From an uncultured Clostridia bacterium (GTDB taxonomy: Bacteria > Bacillota > Clostridia > TANB77 > CAG-508), in contig CAKOSX010000004.1 in the NCBI GenBank assembly GCA_934119935.1, positions 124,001 through 188,000 of the forward strand: DNA of 64,000 nt. The letters run 5' to 3'. The notes beneath the pieces are model-generated. The model ran no database searches and was not told the origin of the DNA. It saw only the letters and a list, made by a program, of their open reading frames with translations. Both the position numbers and the translations under genes were made by a program. Below, piece by piece: positions 15,778 through 25,131 of the stretch (position 1 is its first letter; every line of letters begins with the position of its first letter).

Positions 15778-17583
15778 TTAGTCATTAAATATTGCTTCGA
15801 ATTCTTCTCCTGTAATTTTTTCTTTTTCTAATAATACCTTTGCTACTGCATGTAACTTATCTTCATGTGTTTTTAGAATTTCTTTTGCACTATTATAACA
15901 TGTGTCTAGAATCCTCTTCATTTCTTCATCTATTATTCCTGCTGTTTCCTCAGAATATGTTTTTTCTTGTGCAAAGTCTCTTCCCAAGAATACCTCATTT
16001 TGATCTGATCCTAAAGTGATTGTTCCTACTCTTTGGCTCATTCCATATTTTGTTACCATTGAATTTGCAATCTTTGTAGCTCTTTCAATGTCATTGCTTG
16101 CACCTGTTGATATATCATCTAGTATCAATTCTTCTGAAGCTCTACCACCTAATAGTGATATTATTTGTTCAATCATCTCTGTTTTTGACATAAATGATTT
16201 ATCTTCTGTTGGTTGATACATTGTGTATCCTCCAGCTGTTCCTCTTGGAACTATTGATATTTCATGTACGGCATCTTGTGTTGGTAAGAATTTGCTTACT
16301 ACTGCGTGACCAGCCTCATGATATGCAACAAGTTTCTTTTCTTTTTCGCTTCTTACTCTTGTTGTTTTTTCTGGTCCCATTGTAACTTTAACCATTGCAT
16401 CTTCTATTTCTTTTTCACGGATTTCTTTTAAATTTCTTCTTGCTGCAAGTAATGCTGCTTCATTTAATATATTCTCTAAGTCTGCACCAGAGAATCCTGC
16501 AGTATTTTTTGCAACAACTTTCAAATCGATATCTTCTGCAAGTCTCTTTTTTCTTGCATGAACTTCTAATATTTGCTCTCTTGCTCTTACATCTGGAAGT
16601 CCAACTACTATTTGTCTGTCAAATCTTCCTGGTCTTAATAAAGCTTTATCTAATACATCAGGTCTGTTTGTAGCAGCTAAGACTATAACGCCTTCGTTAG
16701 CAGCAAATCCATCCATTTCAACCAATAATTGGTTTAATGTTTGCTCTCTTTCATCATGTCCTCCTCCAAGGCCTGCACCTCTTTGACGACCTACTGCATC
16801 AATTTCATCTATGAATACTATACAAGGAGCCTTTTTCTTTGCTTCTTCAAATAAATCTCTTACACGTGATGCACCAACACCAACGAACATTTCAACGAAA
16901 TCTGAACCACTTATTATAAAGAATGGAACTCCTGCTTCACCTGCGACTGCTTTTGCTAGTAATGTTTTACCAGTTCCTGGTTGACCTACTAATAAAACCC
17001 CCTTTGGAATATGTGCTCCCATCTCTGTGAATTTTGTAGGATTTTTTAAGAATTCTACTATTTCTTCTAATTCTTCTTTCTCTTCATCTACACCTGCAAC
17101 ATCATCAAATGTAACCTTATTTTTATCTGTTGGGTTTAATACTCTGGCTTTGCTTTTGCCAAATGTCATAGTCTTATTTCCACCCTGATTATTTGCGCCA
17201 CTCATAAGTACGAACCAGAATACAAAGAATATTACTACAATTCCAATTGGAGTTAAATATGCTAAGAAAACTCCCCACAAAGATTCAGATTTTTCTGTTA
17301 CACTTATGTTTCCTGTTTTCATACTATCTTGCAAATTTTCCATTAAATTATCAATACTTGGAACATTTACTCTTTTTTCAATATTGTCGTTTTTTAATTT
17401 TACAATTGCAGACGATCCACCTGCATCAAGTTCAACTTTTTCTACTTGACCAGCCTCAATTTTTTCAATTAGGTCTGAATAAGAAAGTTTTGTATTAGTA
17501 TTTTCCAATACTGTTGATATTGCTACCACTAAAATTATTCCTATTATTAGCCATATAGCCAATGTTTTTATGCTATTTTTCAA
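15778..17583 (-). CDS. ftsH: ATP-dependent zinc metalloprotease FtsH
   Basis: A membrane-anchored AAA+ protease that degrades misfolded and regulatory proteins. There are two transmembrane segments, one at the N-terminus (TLAIWLIIGIILVVAIS) and one near residue 110. The AAA domain has Walker A VGQPGTGKT and Walker B CIVFIDEID. The SRH region includes RPDVLDKALLRPGRFDR. The zinc site is HEAGH near residue 415, with the distal Asp-containing C-terminal helices. The best start is TTG at 17583, because GGAGG lies eight bases upstream. An ATG 90 bases further upstream would add an unusual basic tail. About 601 residues, typical for FtsH. Confidence 0.96.
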   Translation of the reverse strand: MKNSIKTLAIWLIIGIILVVAISTVLENTNTKLSYSDLIEKIEAGQVEKVELDAGGSSAIVKLKNDNIEKRVNVPSIDNLMENLQDSMKTGNISVTEKSESLWGVFLAYLTPIGIVVIFFVFWFVLMSGANNQGGNKTMTFGKSKARVLNPTDKNKVTFDDVAGVDEEKEELEEIVEFLKNPTKFTEMGAHIPKGVLLVGQPGTGKTLLAKAVAGEAGVPFFIISGSDFVEMFVGVGASRVRDLFEEAKKKAPCIVFIDEIDAVGRQRGAGLGGGHDEREQTLNQLLVEMDGFAANEGVIVLAATNRPDVLDKALLRPGRFDRQIVVGLPDVRAREQILEVHARKKRLAEDIDLKVVAKNTAGFSGADLENILNEAALLAARRNLKEIREKEIEDAMVKVTMGPEKTTRVRSEKEKKLVAYHEAGHAVVSKFLPTQDAVHEISIVPRGTAGGYTMYQPTEDKSFMSKTEMIEQIISLLGGRASEELILDDISTGASNDIERATKIANSMVTKYGMSQRVGTITLGSDQNEVFLGRDFAQEKTYSEETAGIIDEEMKRILDTCYNSAKEILKTHEDKLHAVAKVLLEKEKITGEEFEAIFND

Positions 17584-17784
17584 AATTTTTCCTCCTTCTA
17601 CTAGTTTTTTTCTAGTATTTTTTCTTGTATTAATTATTACATTTTTCCCCTTAGTTATTTTGCAATATATCATATTATTGCTATTATTTCAATACTTTCA
17701 GGCAAAGTTTATTATTACAAAATTGTTAAAATTTCGTAAAACCTACGGAAATAAGAACAACCTTTAAAGTAAAATTTATAAGTT

Positions 17785-17904
17785 CAAGAAACAATTTTTT
17801 TATTTTTTAAAACGAAACCGGAAGCTCGCCTTTTGAGGGGTCCGGTAGGAGCCACGACCAAGAGCGACGTGTTGAGGCTTTATAAAAATAAAAATTGTTT
17901 CTTG
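17785..17904 (+). repeat. Structured palindromic element, copy 3
   Basis: Arms 17785-17813 and 17879-17904 (CAAGAAACAATTTTT and complement) enclose a core with GGAAGCTCGCCTTTTGA, GGGGTCC-GGTA-GGAGCCACG, then ACCAAGAGCGACGTGTTGAG. The inner loop differs (GGTA for GAAT) while both helix sides are kept. It lies just 3' of tilS and upstream of ftsH. Confidence 0.85.
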
Positions 17905-17909
17905 CGTTC

Positions 17910-18899
17910 TTAAAATACTTTTTCAAATGAAACTTTGCCACCTTTTACAAATACTCTATAATTCTTATTTGGCATCAAAAACTTATTTCCTATATTATTT
18001 CCACATAATTTAATAATATCCTCTACATGTTTCTTTTCTATTCCATTCGATGTTCCAAATAATATTTTTGTTATCTGCATTATTATTCTTGTTTTTATTG
18101 CATGCTCTAATTGATTAAATTTTTTTAGATTTAAAACAATTCTTGTATTTTCTTGTTCTATTAAAACTTCTGCAAGAACTTTACCCGTAGTATTTTGCAT
18201 ATATTCCTCTTCATCTAAAACAAGTTCCGATAACCTATCTAATGTTTCTATTATATTGGGGTTAAACTCTCTTTGAATATATGGTATAAGTTCATTTCTT
18301 ATTCTATTTCTTGTGTATGTATTGTCTTTGTTTGTTTTATCAAATTTTGGTTGTAGATTCTTCTCTTCACAATATTTCTCTATATCCACTCTGTCACATT
18401 TTATTATTGGTCTTATGAATTTTCCCTCTCTATATGGCTTTATTCCACTAAGTCCAGAAATTCCACTTCCTCTTAAGAGATGCATTAAAACGGTTTCTGC
18501 ATTATCATTGCGGTTATGTGCAATTGCAATTTTATTTGCTCCAACTTTTTCCGATATTTCATCAAAAAAAGCATATCTTTCTCTTCTGCCACATTCTTCG
18601 GTGCCAATTTTTAACTCTTCTGATTTCTTTATGATATCAACAAATTTGACATAGCACTTGATTCCATTTTTCTTGCAAAATTCTTGCACATACTCTGTTT
18701 CAGCCTTTGCCTCTTCTCTTATCATGTGGTTTAAATGTGCAACTACAAGTTCTTTTATCTGCAATTCTTGTTTTAATTCTATTAAATTGTTTAACAGACA
18801 CATTGAATCCGGTCCCCCAGAAACTGCTACTATTATAGTATCGTTTGGCTCTATTAAATTGTACCTTTTTATCGTGTTTAATATTGTTTCTTCTATCAT
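17910..18899 (-). CDS. tilS: tRNA(Ile)-lysidine synthase TilS (short form)
   Basis: TilS modifies C34 of tRNA-Ile(CAU) to lysidine, so that AUA is read as isoleucine. The N-type ATP pyrophosphatase loop is at residue 27 (VSGGPDSMCLL), followed by HLNHMIR and AHNRNDNAETVLMHLLRGSG, all diagnostic. At 329 residues it is shorter than the E. coli and B. subtilis enzymes. The small C-terminal TilS domain appears reduced, as in several Clostridia. A TAAGGAAA Shine-Dalgarno precedes the ATG. It begins nine bases after dnaB and is followed by a structured repeat element. Confidence 0.94.
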   Translation of the reverse strand: MIEETILNTIKRYNLIEPNDTIIVAVSGGPDSMCLLNNLIELKQELQIKELVVAHLNHMIREEAKAETEYVQEFCKKNGIKCYVKFVDIIKKSEELKIGTEECGRRERYAFFDEISEKVGANKIAIAHNRNDNAETVLMHLLRGSGISGLSGIKPYREGKFIRPIIKCDRVDIEKYCEEKNLQPKFDKTNKDNTYTRNRIRNELIPYIQREFNPNIIETLDRLSELVLDEEEYMQNTTGKVLAEVLIEQENTRIVLNLKKFNQLEHAIKTRIIMQITKILFGTSNGIEKKHVEDIIKLCGNNIGNKFLMPNKNYRVFVKGGKVSFEKVF

Positions 18900-18908
18900 T
18901 TAATTTCC

Positions 18909-20237
18909 TTACTCTCTATATTTATCCAAATTAGCGAATTTTGTATATTGACCAAGCCATGCCAGGTCTACGGTTCCCGTCGAACCAGCTCTTTGTTTTG
19001 CTATTATTACTTCTGCTTGGTTTTTCTTTTCAGAGTCCTCATTGTAATAATCGTCTCTATATAAGAACATAACTATATCAGCATCCTGCTCTATAGATCC
19101 AGATTCACGTAAATCTGAAAGCATAGGTCTATGGTCAGGTCTTGCCTCAACAGCTCTTGATAGCTGTGAAAGTGCAATTACTGGAACTTCAATTTCTTTT
19201 GCAAGAATTTTTAGAGATCTACTTATTTCTGCAATTTCTTGCTCTCTGCTTGATGACTTGCCACTTCCTTGAATAAGTTGCAAATAGTCTATTATTACTA
19301 ATCCTATATTTTTTTCTAATTTCAATTTTCTACATTTTGCACGTATTTCCATTACAGAAATACCAGCTGTATCATCAATAAAAATCTGAGCTTGTGATAA
19401 TTCACCAGAAGTTTCAGCAAGCTTGCTTAAGTCTTCATCTGTTAATTCACCAGTTCTTACTGCATTACTATCAACTAGTGCTTCGCTACACAAAATTCTG
19501 TTAGCAACCTGATCTTTCGCCATTTCTAAGCTAAATATTGCGACAGGAATATTCGCTCTAGTTGCAGCATACGCTCCAATGTTTAAAGCAAATGCTGATT
19601 TTCCCATTGCTGGTCTTGCTGCAATTAATATAAATTCAGATCCATGCAATCCAGCTGTCATTTTGTCTAAGTCAATAAATCCTGTTGGAACACCTGTTAC
19701 ATGCTGTTTCTGATTATACAGCTCTTCTAACTTTGAAAAAGATTCAACCAAAACATCTTTTATTGGTGTATACCCTTTTTGACTTTTTTTCTGCATTACA
19801 TCAAAAATTTTCTTTTCAGCCAAGTCCATGACTCTTTCTGGTTCATCTGTAGGTTCATATCCCATGCTTAAAATATCATTTGCTGTTTTTATTAGATTTC
19901 TAAGCATTGCCTTTTCTTCAACTATTTTTATATATCTATCTACATTTGCAGTTGTTGGAACTTTATCTGGTAAAACTGCAATATATTCTAGTCCTCCAAC
20001 AGCATCTAATTTTCCCATAGAAGAAAGCTCAGCTTTCAAAGTTATAATGTCTATAGGCTCTGCTCTGTTATATATATTCAAAATAGCTTCATAAATTATT
20101 TTATTATCTTCTCTATAAAAATCTTCTGGTTTTAAAGTTTCAATAGCTGAACTAACTGCATCTTGGTCTGTAAGCATACTACCGATTACAGCCTGCTCTG
20201 CCTCAATATCTTGTGGTGGTATTTTACCTAAATCCAT
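18909..20237 (-). CDS. dnaB: Replicative DNA helicase DnaB/DnaC
   Basis: A hexameric helicase of the replication fork (named DnaC in B. subtilis). The N-terminal primase-interacting domain spans residues 1-100 (IPPQDIEAEQAVIGSML). The RecA-like domain has Walker A ARPAMGKSAFALN near 205, Walker B GLVIIDYLQLI near 300, and SQLSRAVEARPDHRPMLSDLRESGSIEQDAD. The 442-residue length is normal, with no intein. A GGAAGGAAG Shine-Dalgarno precedes the start. It sits between rplI and tilS; rplI-dnaB adjacency is widely conserved in Firmicutes. Confidence 0.97.
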   Translation of the reverse strand: MDLGKIPPQDIEAEQAVIGSMLTDQDAVSSAIETLKPEDFYREDNKIIYEAILNIYNRAEPIDIITLKAELSSMGKLDAVGGLEYIAVLPDKVPTTANVDRYIKIVEEKAMLRNLIKTANDILSMGYEPTDEPERVMDLAEKKIFDVMQKKSQKGYTPIKDVLVESFSKLEELYNQKQHVTGVPTGFIDLDKMTAGLHGSEFILIAARPAMGKSAFALNIGAYAATRANIPVAIFSLEMAKDQVANRILCSEALVDSNAVRTGELTDEDLSKLAETSGELSQAQIFIDDTAGISVMEIRAKCRKLKLEKNIGLVIIDYLQLIQGSGKSSSREQEIAEISRSLKILAKEIEVPVIALSQLSRAVEARPDHRPMLSDLRESGSIEQDADIVMFLYRDDYYNEDSEKKNQAEVIIAKQRAGSTGTVDLAWLGQYTKFANLDKYRE

Positions 20238-20306
20238 TGCACTCTTCCTTCCATTATTTATTGTTTTATTCTTTTGCTTGGTTTATCATGTAAATTTTTA
20301 GTGCTA

Positions 20307-20753
20307 TTATTCGGCTATAATATCTACTCTTAACTTTCCTATTACACCTTCATATAACTTAATATCAACAGTTACAGTTCCAAGAGTTTTTATTGTTTCA
20401 GATAGCATTATTTTTTTCTTGTCTATATCTATTTTATAATCTTTCTTTAATCCTTCAGATATTTCTTTGCTTGTAACTCCACCAAAAATCTTTCCATTTT
20501 CTCCAGCTCTTACTTTAATTTTAAGCATTATTCCTTTTAATTTTTTTGATAGCTCTTCTGCTTCTTTTTTCTCTGTATCCTTTCTAAATTGATTCGACTC
20601 CTGTTTAGATTTTAACTTACTCATATTCTCATTATTAGCCTCAACAGCTAATTTTTTAGGAAATAAAAAATTACGAGCATATCCATCGCTTGCCTCAATA
20701 ACTTGATCTTTCTTTCCTACTCCCTTTATGTCTCCTAATAAAATAACCTTCAT
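20307..20753 (-). CDS. rplI: 50S ribosomal protein L9
   Basis: The 148-residue protein has the L9 N-domain signature VILLGDIKGVGKKDQV and GYARNFLFPKKLAVEA, the long connecting helix (residues 40-75) and the C-terminal rRNA-binding domain. L9 spans from the L1 stalk base toward the neighbouring ribosome and helps maintain reading frame. AAAGGAA precedes the ATG. The order gdpP-rplI-dnaB is that of B. subtilis and many Clostridia. Confidence 0.97.
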   Translation of the reverse strand: MKVILLGDIKGVGKKDQVIEASDGYARNFLFPKKLAVEANNENMSKLKSKQESNQFRKDTEKKEAEELSKKLKGIMLKIKVRAGENGKIFGGVTSKEISEGLKKDYKIDIDKKKIMLSETIKTLGTVTVDIKLYEGVIGKLRVDIIAE

Positions 20754-20867
20754 AATTAATACTTTCCTTTCTCACATGTAGTAAATTTTTTTTACACACT
20801 ATTTTGGTCACATATATTTTACTATTTTATTTGGCATTTGTAAATAATTTTCTATAATAGTGCTAAT

Positions 20868-20916
20868 TTTCGCCCAAAAAAGGGCGTCCCTCTTTGGCGA
20901 GGCAACGTCCCTTTTA
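20868..20916. repeat. GGGACGTCCC-family hairpin repeat, copy 1
   Basis: TTCGCCCAAAAAAGGGCGTCCCTC followed by TTTGGCGA and then ACGTCCCTTTTATT. Two alternative stems are possible: TCGCC...GGCGA, or AAAAGGG(A)CGT with its complement. It shares CGCCCAAAAA-GGG-CGTCCCTC with the repeat at 26311-26345. It lies eight bases beyond the gdpP stop and probably also acts as its terminator. Confidence 0.6.
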
Positions 20917-20923
20917 TTAATGT

Positions 20924-22936
20924 TTATGATATCTCTGTAAAATATTCATTTATTCTATTTATCAATTCCTGCTTTACTTCTTCCTGTGTCATGCCTTCTA
21001 TTTGTGCACCTGCAACGGTTATATGACCTCCACCGCCTAATTTTTCCAATATTAACTGCACATTTATGTCTCCTATTGATCTACCACTAATATATATTTT
21101 TTCTCCAATTTTTCCAATTACGAATGAAGCCGTTATATTGCTTATTGTTAGTAGCTCATCTGCAGCCTTTGCACAAGTTATATTCGCATCACTATCTTCT
21201 TTTTCATATATTGAAATAGCAATCGTGTCATCTATAATTTCAGATTTAGCAACAATTTCAGATATTTTGTTGTATGTTTCTAGGTCACTTTGGAACCATT
21301 TCTTAACTTTGATTATATCGACTCCACATTTTCTTAAATATGCTGCTGCTTCAAATGTTCTTACACCTGTTTTAAATGTGAAGTTTTTTGTATCCATCAT
21401 TATTCCGGCATACAAAGCTTCAACTTCCAGTGTATCTAATTTTATAGGATCCTCCGCATATTCTACAAGCTCTGTTACAAGTTCACATGCAGATGAAGCA
21501 TACACTTCATGGAACGTTAATATAGCATTTTCTATATAATCAGTTCCTCTTCTGTGGTGGTCTATAACAGCAATTCTATCTGTTTTTTCTAATAATTCTG
21601 GTACTTCAACATAATTCTTTTTGTCTGTATCTACAACAACTAATAGAGTATCAGAATTTATTTTTGCAAGAGCTTCATTTTTACCTATTAAAACATCTTC
21701 ATATTTTCCAGATTCTCTTAAATCTTTTATAAAATTTTCTAAACTTGTTCCATTTGTTTCATTTACAATGTATACTTCTTTGCCTATTGTTTCTGCAATT
21801 CTGTATACACCCATACTTGCTCCCATTGCATCTATATCACTATTAGCATGTCCCATTACAATAACATTAGAAGAGCTACTTATTAGTTCTTCCAAGGCTT
21901 GTGCTACGATTCTAGCCTTTACCTTTGTACGCTTTTCAACTTCCTGTGTTCTTCCACCAAAGAAATAATATTTACCGTTTTGTTTTATTATAGCTTGATC
22001 TCCGCCACGTCCTAATGCAATATCTATAACTGCTTTAGCCGATTTATACTCTTCTATATTTGTTTTTTCGTCTTCCGAAATAGCTATGCTCAATGTAAGT
22101 TGTATATTATCTTGTGTCTTAATTTCTTTCACTTCATCAAGAATTTCAAACTTATCTTCTTTTATTTTTTCTAAATGATATTGATCAAATATGGCTACAT
22201 ATGTATCTCTTTCGGATTTTATTGCCAATCCATTGTATTTGTTTACCCAGGCATATATCGCCTTTTCAGCACTAGAGGTAATTTTTAATTTTTCCTCCTC
22301 TGTTGCCCTTTGCATTAATTCTTCGTAATTATCTAAAACTATAATTCCAGCACATGTTCTTGAATTATTATACTCCTCTAATAGTTTCATATAATTTGTT
22401 TCATCCAAGAAATATATAGTAGACATATATTCATATGAATTTTTGCGTTCTTTGTCTCTTAGTTTTGTATATTCAGCTATTATCTTATAATTTTTTTCTC
22501 CTATTTGCATATTTTCTGAAATTGCAATATTATTCGTATTCTCGGCTTTATCTATTTTTAATTTCAGTTCTTTTATGATATCTGTTAAAAAATTACCTAT
22601 ATCAACATTAGCAAATTCTTTTATAAAGTTACTGCTCTTCCATATTATATTTCCATTTGTTTCTATAACAACTAATGGAAATGGAGAATTTATAATAGTA
22701 CTTTGAGCAGCTTTATCAACACTAATTGTTAACTCATTAATGTGTTCTGAAATTTCTGCCTTTCTCTTATTATTCGACCATACTGTATATACAACAATTA
22801 CAACAAAAGTTATAATTGATGGTATAATCGCTATTGGTTCTAACACACACAACACTATTAGTATTGCTGCTATAACAACTAAATATATTTTAGTTCTTGA
22901 AATTAACTTATCTAAATTTATTCTATTTTTCGGCAT
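20924..22936 (-). CDS. gdpP: c-di-AMP phosphodiesterase GdpP (DHH/DHHA1)
   Basis: A membrane enzyme that hydrolyses cyclic di-AMP, controlling osmolyte transport and cell-wall homeostasis. Two N-terminal transmembrane segments (residues 15-50) are followed by a PAS-like domain and a degenerate GGDEF domain (residues 165-300). The DHH domain has HANSDIDAMGAS, VVVDTD and VIDHHRRG, and DHHA1 has EKLGGGGHITVAGAQ. The start chosen is the ATG at 22936, nine bases after AGGTGGAG; the GTG at 22951 lies inside that Shine-Dalgarno. About 670 residues, typical. It is the first gene of the gdpP-rplI-dnaB-tilS run. Confidence 0.94.
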   Translation of the reverse strand: MPKNRINLDKLISRTKIYLVVIAAILIVLCVLEPIAIIPSIITFVVIVVYTVWSNNKRKAEISEHINELTISVDKAAQSTIINSPFPLVVIETNGNIIWKSSNFIKEFANVDIGNFLTDIIKELKLKIDKAENTNNIAISENMQIGEKNYKIIAEYTKLRDKERKNSYEYMSTIYFLDETNYMKLLEEYNNSRTCAGIIVLDNYEELMQRATEEEKLKITSSAEKAIYAWVNKYNGLAIKSERDTYVAIFDQYHLEKIKEDKFEILDEVKEIKTQDNIQLTLSIAISEDEKTNIEEYKSAKAVIDIALGRGGDQAIIKQNGKYYFFGGRTQEVEKRTKVKARIVAQALEELISSSSNVIVMGHANSDIDAMGASMGVYRIAETIGKEVYIVNETNGTSLENFIKDLRESGKYEDVLIGKNEALAKINSDTLLVVVDTDKKNYVEVPELLEKTDRIAVIDHHRRGTDYIENAILTFHEVYASSACELVTELVEYAEDPIKLDTLEVEALYAGIMMDTKNFTFKTGVRTFEAAAYLRKCGVDIIKVKKWFQSDLETYNKISEIVAKSEIIDDTIAISIYEKEDSDANITCAKAADELLTISNITASFVIGKIGEKIYISGRSIGDINVQLILEKLGGGGHITVAGAQIEGMTQEEVKQELINRINEYFTEIS

Positions 22937-23013
22937 ATATATTCTCTCCACCTTTTATACACCTTATATTTTACATTATTTTAGCCATTTTGTCAATTTT
23001 ACTAGTTTTAGTA

Positions 23014-23967
23014 TTATACCATAGCTTGTCTGTTGTTCACCTTTTCAACATTCTTTTTATCTGATTTAATCAATACAAAGTTCGGATTCTCTTTTTTAGT
23101 TTTTCTTTTTAACAGGTTATTTTCAATCTTTATTACACTTGTACTTTGCCCATAGTTTTCAATTAAATATTTATTTTTTCTATATAACACCGTTATATTT
23201 TTATTGTTTTCTTCTGTAACAATTATATCGTTTTTTAAAAGAAAATTATTCTTGGCATAGATAACGCTTAATCCTTGTAATAAAGGAATAATTAATCCTA
23301 TTACAATTTTATAAAAACTATCTGTATCATCAAAGAAATTGATCTTTTTCTTTCTTTTTATCTTCATATTTTTTGATACTATACTAGCCGTTTCTATGAG
23401 TTCTTTTTCTGAAAATTTCTTTTCTCCACCTAGGCTGACTATTATGGTATTCTTTGCTTCTTCTGTTTCTTTATTTATATTATCTATACTGTTATTTTCT
23501 ATATATCTTCCTACGTTTATTATTTTTTCATATCCTATAATTGGGAATTTACTATTAGAATCAAAATTTATTAGATTTAATTTTCGTTTACTTATTTTAA
23601 CTATATCTATGACTTTTTCTCTATTTATATCCGAAAAAAATATTGTTTCTACATTATATTTCTTTAGTGTTTTCTCTATTCTATCTTTGCTTAAGCTACC
23701 ATCTATTAGTATTACCATGTTATTTATCATTACATTTGCAATATATGTAATCCAAAATTCATATCTGTTTTCCGATATCAATGCCACAACACTCTTGCTG
23801 GGGCTAATTTTAGATTGTAATGCTCTTGCCATCGAATATACATCGAATCGAAAGTTGAAATAATTTATATCTTTTATATATTCTTTTTCTATTGTGCATA
23901 CTTTTTTCGCCTTATATTTATTATATGCAAAATCAACTAATTCCTTTATGTTCTCCACTTTCTTCAT
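23014..23967 (-). CDS. Degenerate acyl-CoA synthetase-like (ANL superfamily) protein
   Basis: A 317-residue protein whose first 130 residues follow the N-terminal half of AMP-forming acyl-CoA synthetases. VVALISENRYEFWITYIANVM near residue 60 matches the usual VAI-x-S-x-N-x-x-EW pattern, and VILIDGSLSKDRIEKTLKKY follows. Where the phosphate loop (TSGTTGxPKG) should lie it has TIIVSLGGEKKFS, and the C-terminal adenylation motifs are absent. It therefore looks catalytically dead or truncated. A good Shine-Dalgarno and intact frame argue for an expressed protein. No partner gene suggests a role. It lies between gdpP and a GGDEF gene. Confidence 0.6.
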   Translation of the reverse strand: MKKVENIKELVDFAYNKYKAKKVCTIEKEYIKDINYFNFRFDVYSMARALQSKISPSKSVVALISENRYEFWITYIANVMINNMVILIDGSLSKDRIEKTLKKYNVETIFFSDINREKVIDIVKISKRKLNLINFDSNSKFPIIGYEKIINVGRYIENNSIDNINKETEEAKNTIIVSLGGEKKFSEKELIETASIVSKNMKIKRKKKINFFDDTDSFYKIVIGLIIPLLQGLSVIYAKNNFLLKNDIIVTEENNKNITVLYRKNKYLIENYGQSTSVIKIENNLLKRKTKKENPNFVLIKSDKKNVEKVNNRQAMV

Positions 23968-24160
23968 ATAATCACTTTCCCTTCATAAAAACTAATTTTA
24001 TTATAAAGTGACTGAATCATAAAGTCAATTTAATTCGTAATACAAATTCTTCCCCTTTTCAACATTATTCCTATTTTTAATACAAAATTAATCCATATCT
24101 TTCAAAACAAAACAATTCTTTTATCATGTTTCATTCTTAATATGGATTATTTTTATTATT

Positions 24161-25084
24161 TTAATGTTTTCTTCTATCTATTACATATGTACTTCCTGGT
24201 ATGGTTTTAGATAAATGTTTTACTTGAGCCCCAGCTTCTCCAATTTCTAGTGTATTGTGGAATCTTCCCGGTTCAACTTCAACTGCACCAACTGAAATTG
24301 TTGTAAGTGGAAATTCTTCTATTATTCCTTTTCTATTTGGCACTTCCAAATAACCTTTTTTTATATCATCCTCTAGGAAATACTTCTTTACATTTTTATC
24401 AAACTCTATTATTATATTTTGACATATTTTTTCATAGTCGTCATCTTCAACTATTGCAATGAAATCGTCTCCACCTATGTGTCCTACGAAATTATTATCA
24501 TCTTCTTTTGTATGAACATTTTTTATAATTGTTTTTGCAGTAAACTTTATTATTTCGTCTCCGTTTGAAAATCCGTAAACGTCATTATACGCCTTGAAAT
24601 TGTCTAAATCTATATAAAGCATTACGAAGAATTGACGCTTCATCAGCCTTTTTTTCATTTCAGCCTGTATTTGTACATTTCCAGGCAAGTTAGTTAATGG
24701 ACTTACTTTTCTATTTATATATAATAAATTAATTATATTTTGGATTGTGTAATATAAATATTCGAAATCTAAAGGTTTCTTTATAAAATATGTTGCTGCG
24801 GCTTTTAGAATTTCTACTTTATGTTCTTTTGCAGTGCTTGATGTAACAACAATTATTGGAGTTATTGAATTATCATCATTATTTCTTATTTTATAACATA
24901 TTTCTGTTGCAGCTTCTGAAATCGTATCCTCATTAATTATTATTAGTGCAGGAATATCCTTTAGGGCAACATCTATGCTTTCTGTTTTGATTTGTTTAAA
25001 TTTATAATCTTTATCTTGTTTAAATATCTCGCTCAGTTTCTTTTTTAAATATTCATCATCATCTATTATATAAACTGTATGCAT
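24161..25084 (-). CDS. Diguanylate cyclase with pseudo-receiver domain (REC-GGDEF)
   Basis: An N-terminal CheY-like domain (residues 1-118) is followed by a GGDEF domain (residues 130-305) that would make cyclic di-GMP from GTP. The active loop reads GGDDF near 207, a tolerated variant of GGDEF. The YIDLDNFKAYNDVYGFSNGDE metal and substrate segment is intact. In the receiver, the acidic pocket (IDDDE) and the KKP motif are present. The phosphoacceptor after strand 3 appears to be Asn (LIIINED), so ordinary aspartyl phosphorylation may be lost. The start at 25084 follows GGAGG. No histidine kinase gene adjoins. Confidence 0.85.
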   Translation of the reverse strand: MHTVYIIDDDEYLKKKLSEIFKQDKDYKFKQIKTESIDVALKDIPALIIINEDTISEAATEICYKIRNNDDNSITPIIVVTSSTAKEHKVEILKAAATYFIKKPLDFEYLYYTIQNIINLLYINRKVSPLTNLPGNVQIQAEMKKRLMKRQFFVMLYIDLDNFKAYNDVYGFSNGDEIIKFTAKTIIKNVHTKEDDNNFVGHIGGDDFIAIVEDDDYEKICQNIIIEFDKNVKKYFLEDDIKKGYLEVPNRKGIIEEFPLTTISVGAVEVEPGRFHNTLEIGEAGAQVKHLSKTIPGSTYVIDRRKH

Positions 25085-25131
25085 ATATTCCTCCATAGTT
25101 TTTCAATTTATAAGTAACTATCCTATAAATT

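Noticed and set aside
15778..17673. Longer FtsH starting at the first ATG (17673)
   Set aside because: The extension is a basic tail not seen in the family, while GGAGG and TTG at 17583 give the normal N-terminus before the first membrane helix.
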